DNA of 7,120 nt from an uncultured Eubacteriales bacterium. GTDB lineage: Bacteria > Bacillota > Clostridia > Oscillospirales > Acutalibacteraceae. Under the pieces are notes generated by a model. That model had not been told where the DNA came from. It ran no database searches and worked only from the letters and a program-made list of their open reading frames with translations. Numbering within the stretch: position 1 is the stretch's first letter; every line of letters starts with the position of its first letter. Made by a program: the position numbers and the translations under genes. Where the stretch lies: the NCBI GenBank assembly GCA_934501135.1, contig CAKSUE010000038.1:1-7120 (forward strand), read 5' to 3'. Shown in pieces: positions 6,678 to 7,120 of this stretch.

Positions 6678-7120
6678 CTTGCAGCCTCCAGTAGTCTGCT
6701 TATTTCTTCTATACAATCGTCTTCAGATAGTACATCTTTTCTTAAATCAAATCCTCTTTTATTAAGCTCATATATTAATTCCGTAGGCTGAGGAATATCA
6801 AGATGATAATCTCTTAACATTTCAACATTTGAAAACACTTCTTTTGGTGTACCCTGAGTCAATATTCTTCCATCGTTCATAATAACAACTCTGTCTGCTA
6901 ATACTGCCTCTTCCATAAAGTGTGTTATTAATATTACGGTTATTCCTTTTTCTTTATTTAACATTTTTATTGTGTTCATAACTTCGTCTCTGCCACTCGG
7001 ATCAAGCATAGCAGTTGGTTCGTCAAGAACAATATAACTAGGCTCCATAGCTATTATCCCGGCTATTGCCACTCTTTGTTTTTGGCCCCCCGAAAGTTTA
7101 TGCGGTGCACTATCCTTACA
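6668..7120 (-). CDS. ecfA1: ECF transporter ATP-binding protein EcfA1, C-terminal part (5' end outside window)
   Basis: The last 150 residues of the partner ABC ATPase; the frame is open through the right edge, so the start, Walker A and Q-loop are not seen. Numbering from the first visible residue: [11 protein letters not shown] (6-16) with the ABC signature LSGGQ (9-13), Walker B YIVLDE (29-34) with catalytic Glu34, D-loop MLDPSGR (38-44), and switch His67 in ITHFMEE. The C-terminal extension ([20 protein letters not shown] then [18 protein letters not shown]) has the same layout as in EcfA2, showing the two are paralogues. The [10 protein letters not shown] signature and first place in the operon indicate EcfA1 rather than EcfA2. 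A GTG at 7070-7072 falls between the signature and Walker B and is an internal valine, not a start. The gene ends with TAA inside the ecfA2 start region (10-nt overlap). Confidence 0.92.
   Translation of the reverse strand, partial: CKDSAPHKLSGGQKQRVAIAGIIAMEPSYIVLDEPTAMLDPSGRDEVMNTIKMLNKEKGITVILITHFMEEAVLADRVVIMNDGRILTQGTPKEVFSNVEMLRDYHLDIPQPTELIYELNKRGFDLRKDVLSEDDCIEEISRLLEAARCQ
6685..6689 (-). promoter_or_regulatory. Ribosome binding site of ecfA2, inside ecfA1
   Basis: GGAGG on the minus strand within the last codons of ecfA1, 7 nt before the ATG at 6677. It decides the ecfA2 start and ties its translation to ecfA1. Confidence 0.8.

Noticed and set aside
6678..6716. Longer ecfA2 beginning at 6716
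   Set aside because: The extra [13 protein letters not shown] lies inside ecfA1, and GGAGG is 7 nt before the ATG at 6677, where the normal EcfA N-terminus begins.
6160..7024. Identical 14-mer GCAGTTGGTTCGTC at 6160-6173 and 7011-7024 as a repeat
   Set aside because: Both copies encode the DEPTA part of Walker B in the paralogous ATPases; conserved protein sequence explains it.
7070..7072. GTG as start of a short ATPase
   Set aside because: The frame continues to the window edge through the ABC signature LSGGQ, so this is an internal Val of EcfA1.

Overview
This is an AT-rich, low-GC stretch in which every gene I can support lies on the minus strand. The gene content points to a Gram-positive member of the Clostridia, plausibly Oscillospirales/Ruminococcaceae: ECF transporter ATPases and EcfT followed by truA, a DUF5711-like protein, CvpA, PgsA and a zinc-finger Clp ATPase, with GGAGG-type ribosome binding sites and several TTG/GTG starts. 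That lineage call is inference from gene content and base composition only.

In transcription order (right to left) there are two blocks. Block A is the end of ecfA1 (cut by the right edge), ecfA2, ecfT, truA and a membrane-anchored DUF5711-like protein. Its genes overlap by 10, 8 and 34 nt or are 1 nt apart, so it is almost certainly one translationally coupled operon. A 142-nt gap follows, holding a good sigma-A promoter (TTGTTA, 17 nt, TATAAT) that starts block B: cvpA, pgsA and, after a 90-nt gap, a zinc-finger Clp/Hsp100 ATPase that is cut by the left edge.

Functionally, EcfA1, EcfA2 and EcfT form the energising module of group II ECF vitamin/cofactor importers, which is shared among S components encoded elsewhere; no S component is visible here. 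TruA makes pseudouridine at tRNA positions 38-40. PgsA makes phosphatidylglycerolphosphate for membrane anionic lipid. CvpA and the DUF5711-like protein are envelope proteins of poorly known role. The Clp ATPase would unfold substrates, probably for ClpP.

This is mostly ordinary housekeeping sequence; I see no mobile element, RNA gene, CRISPR array, riboswitch or new defence-like system. The points most worth a second look are a degenerate tandem heptad resembling a CtsR operator (also a near-match to a Spo0A box) lying on the -35 of the block B promoter, start-codon choices that change four of the gene models, and the uncharacterised DUF5711-like protein.
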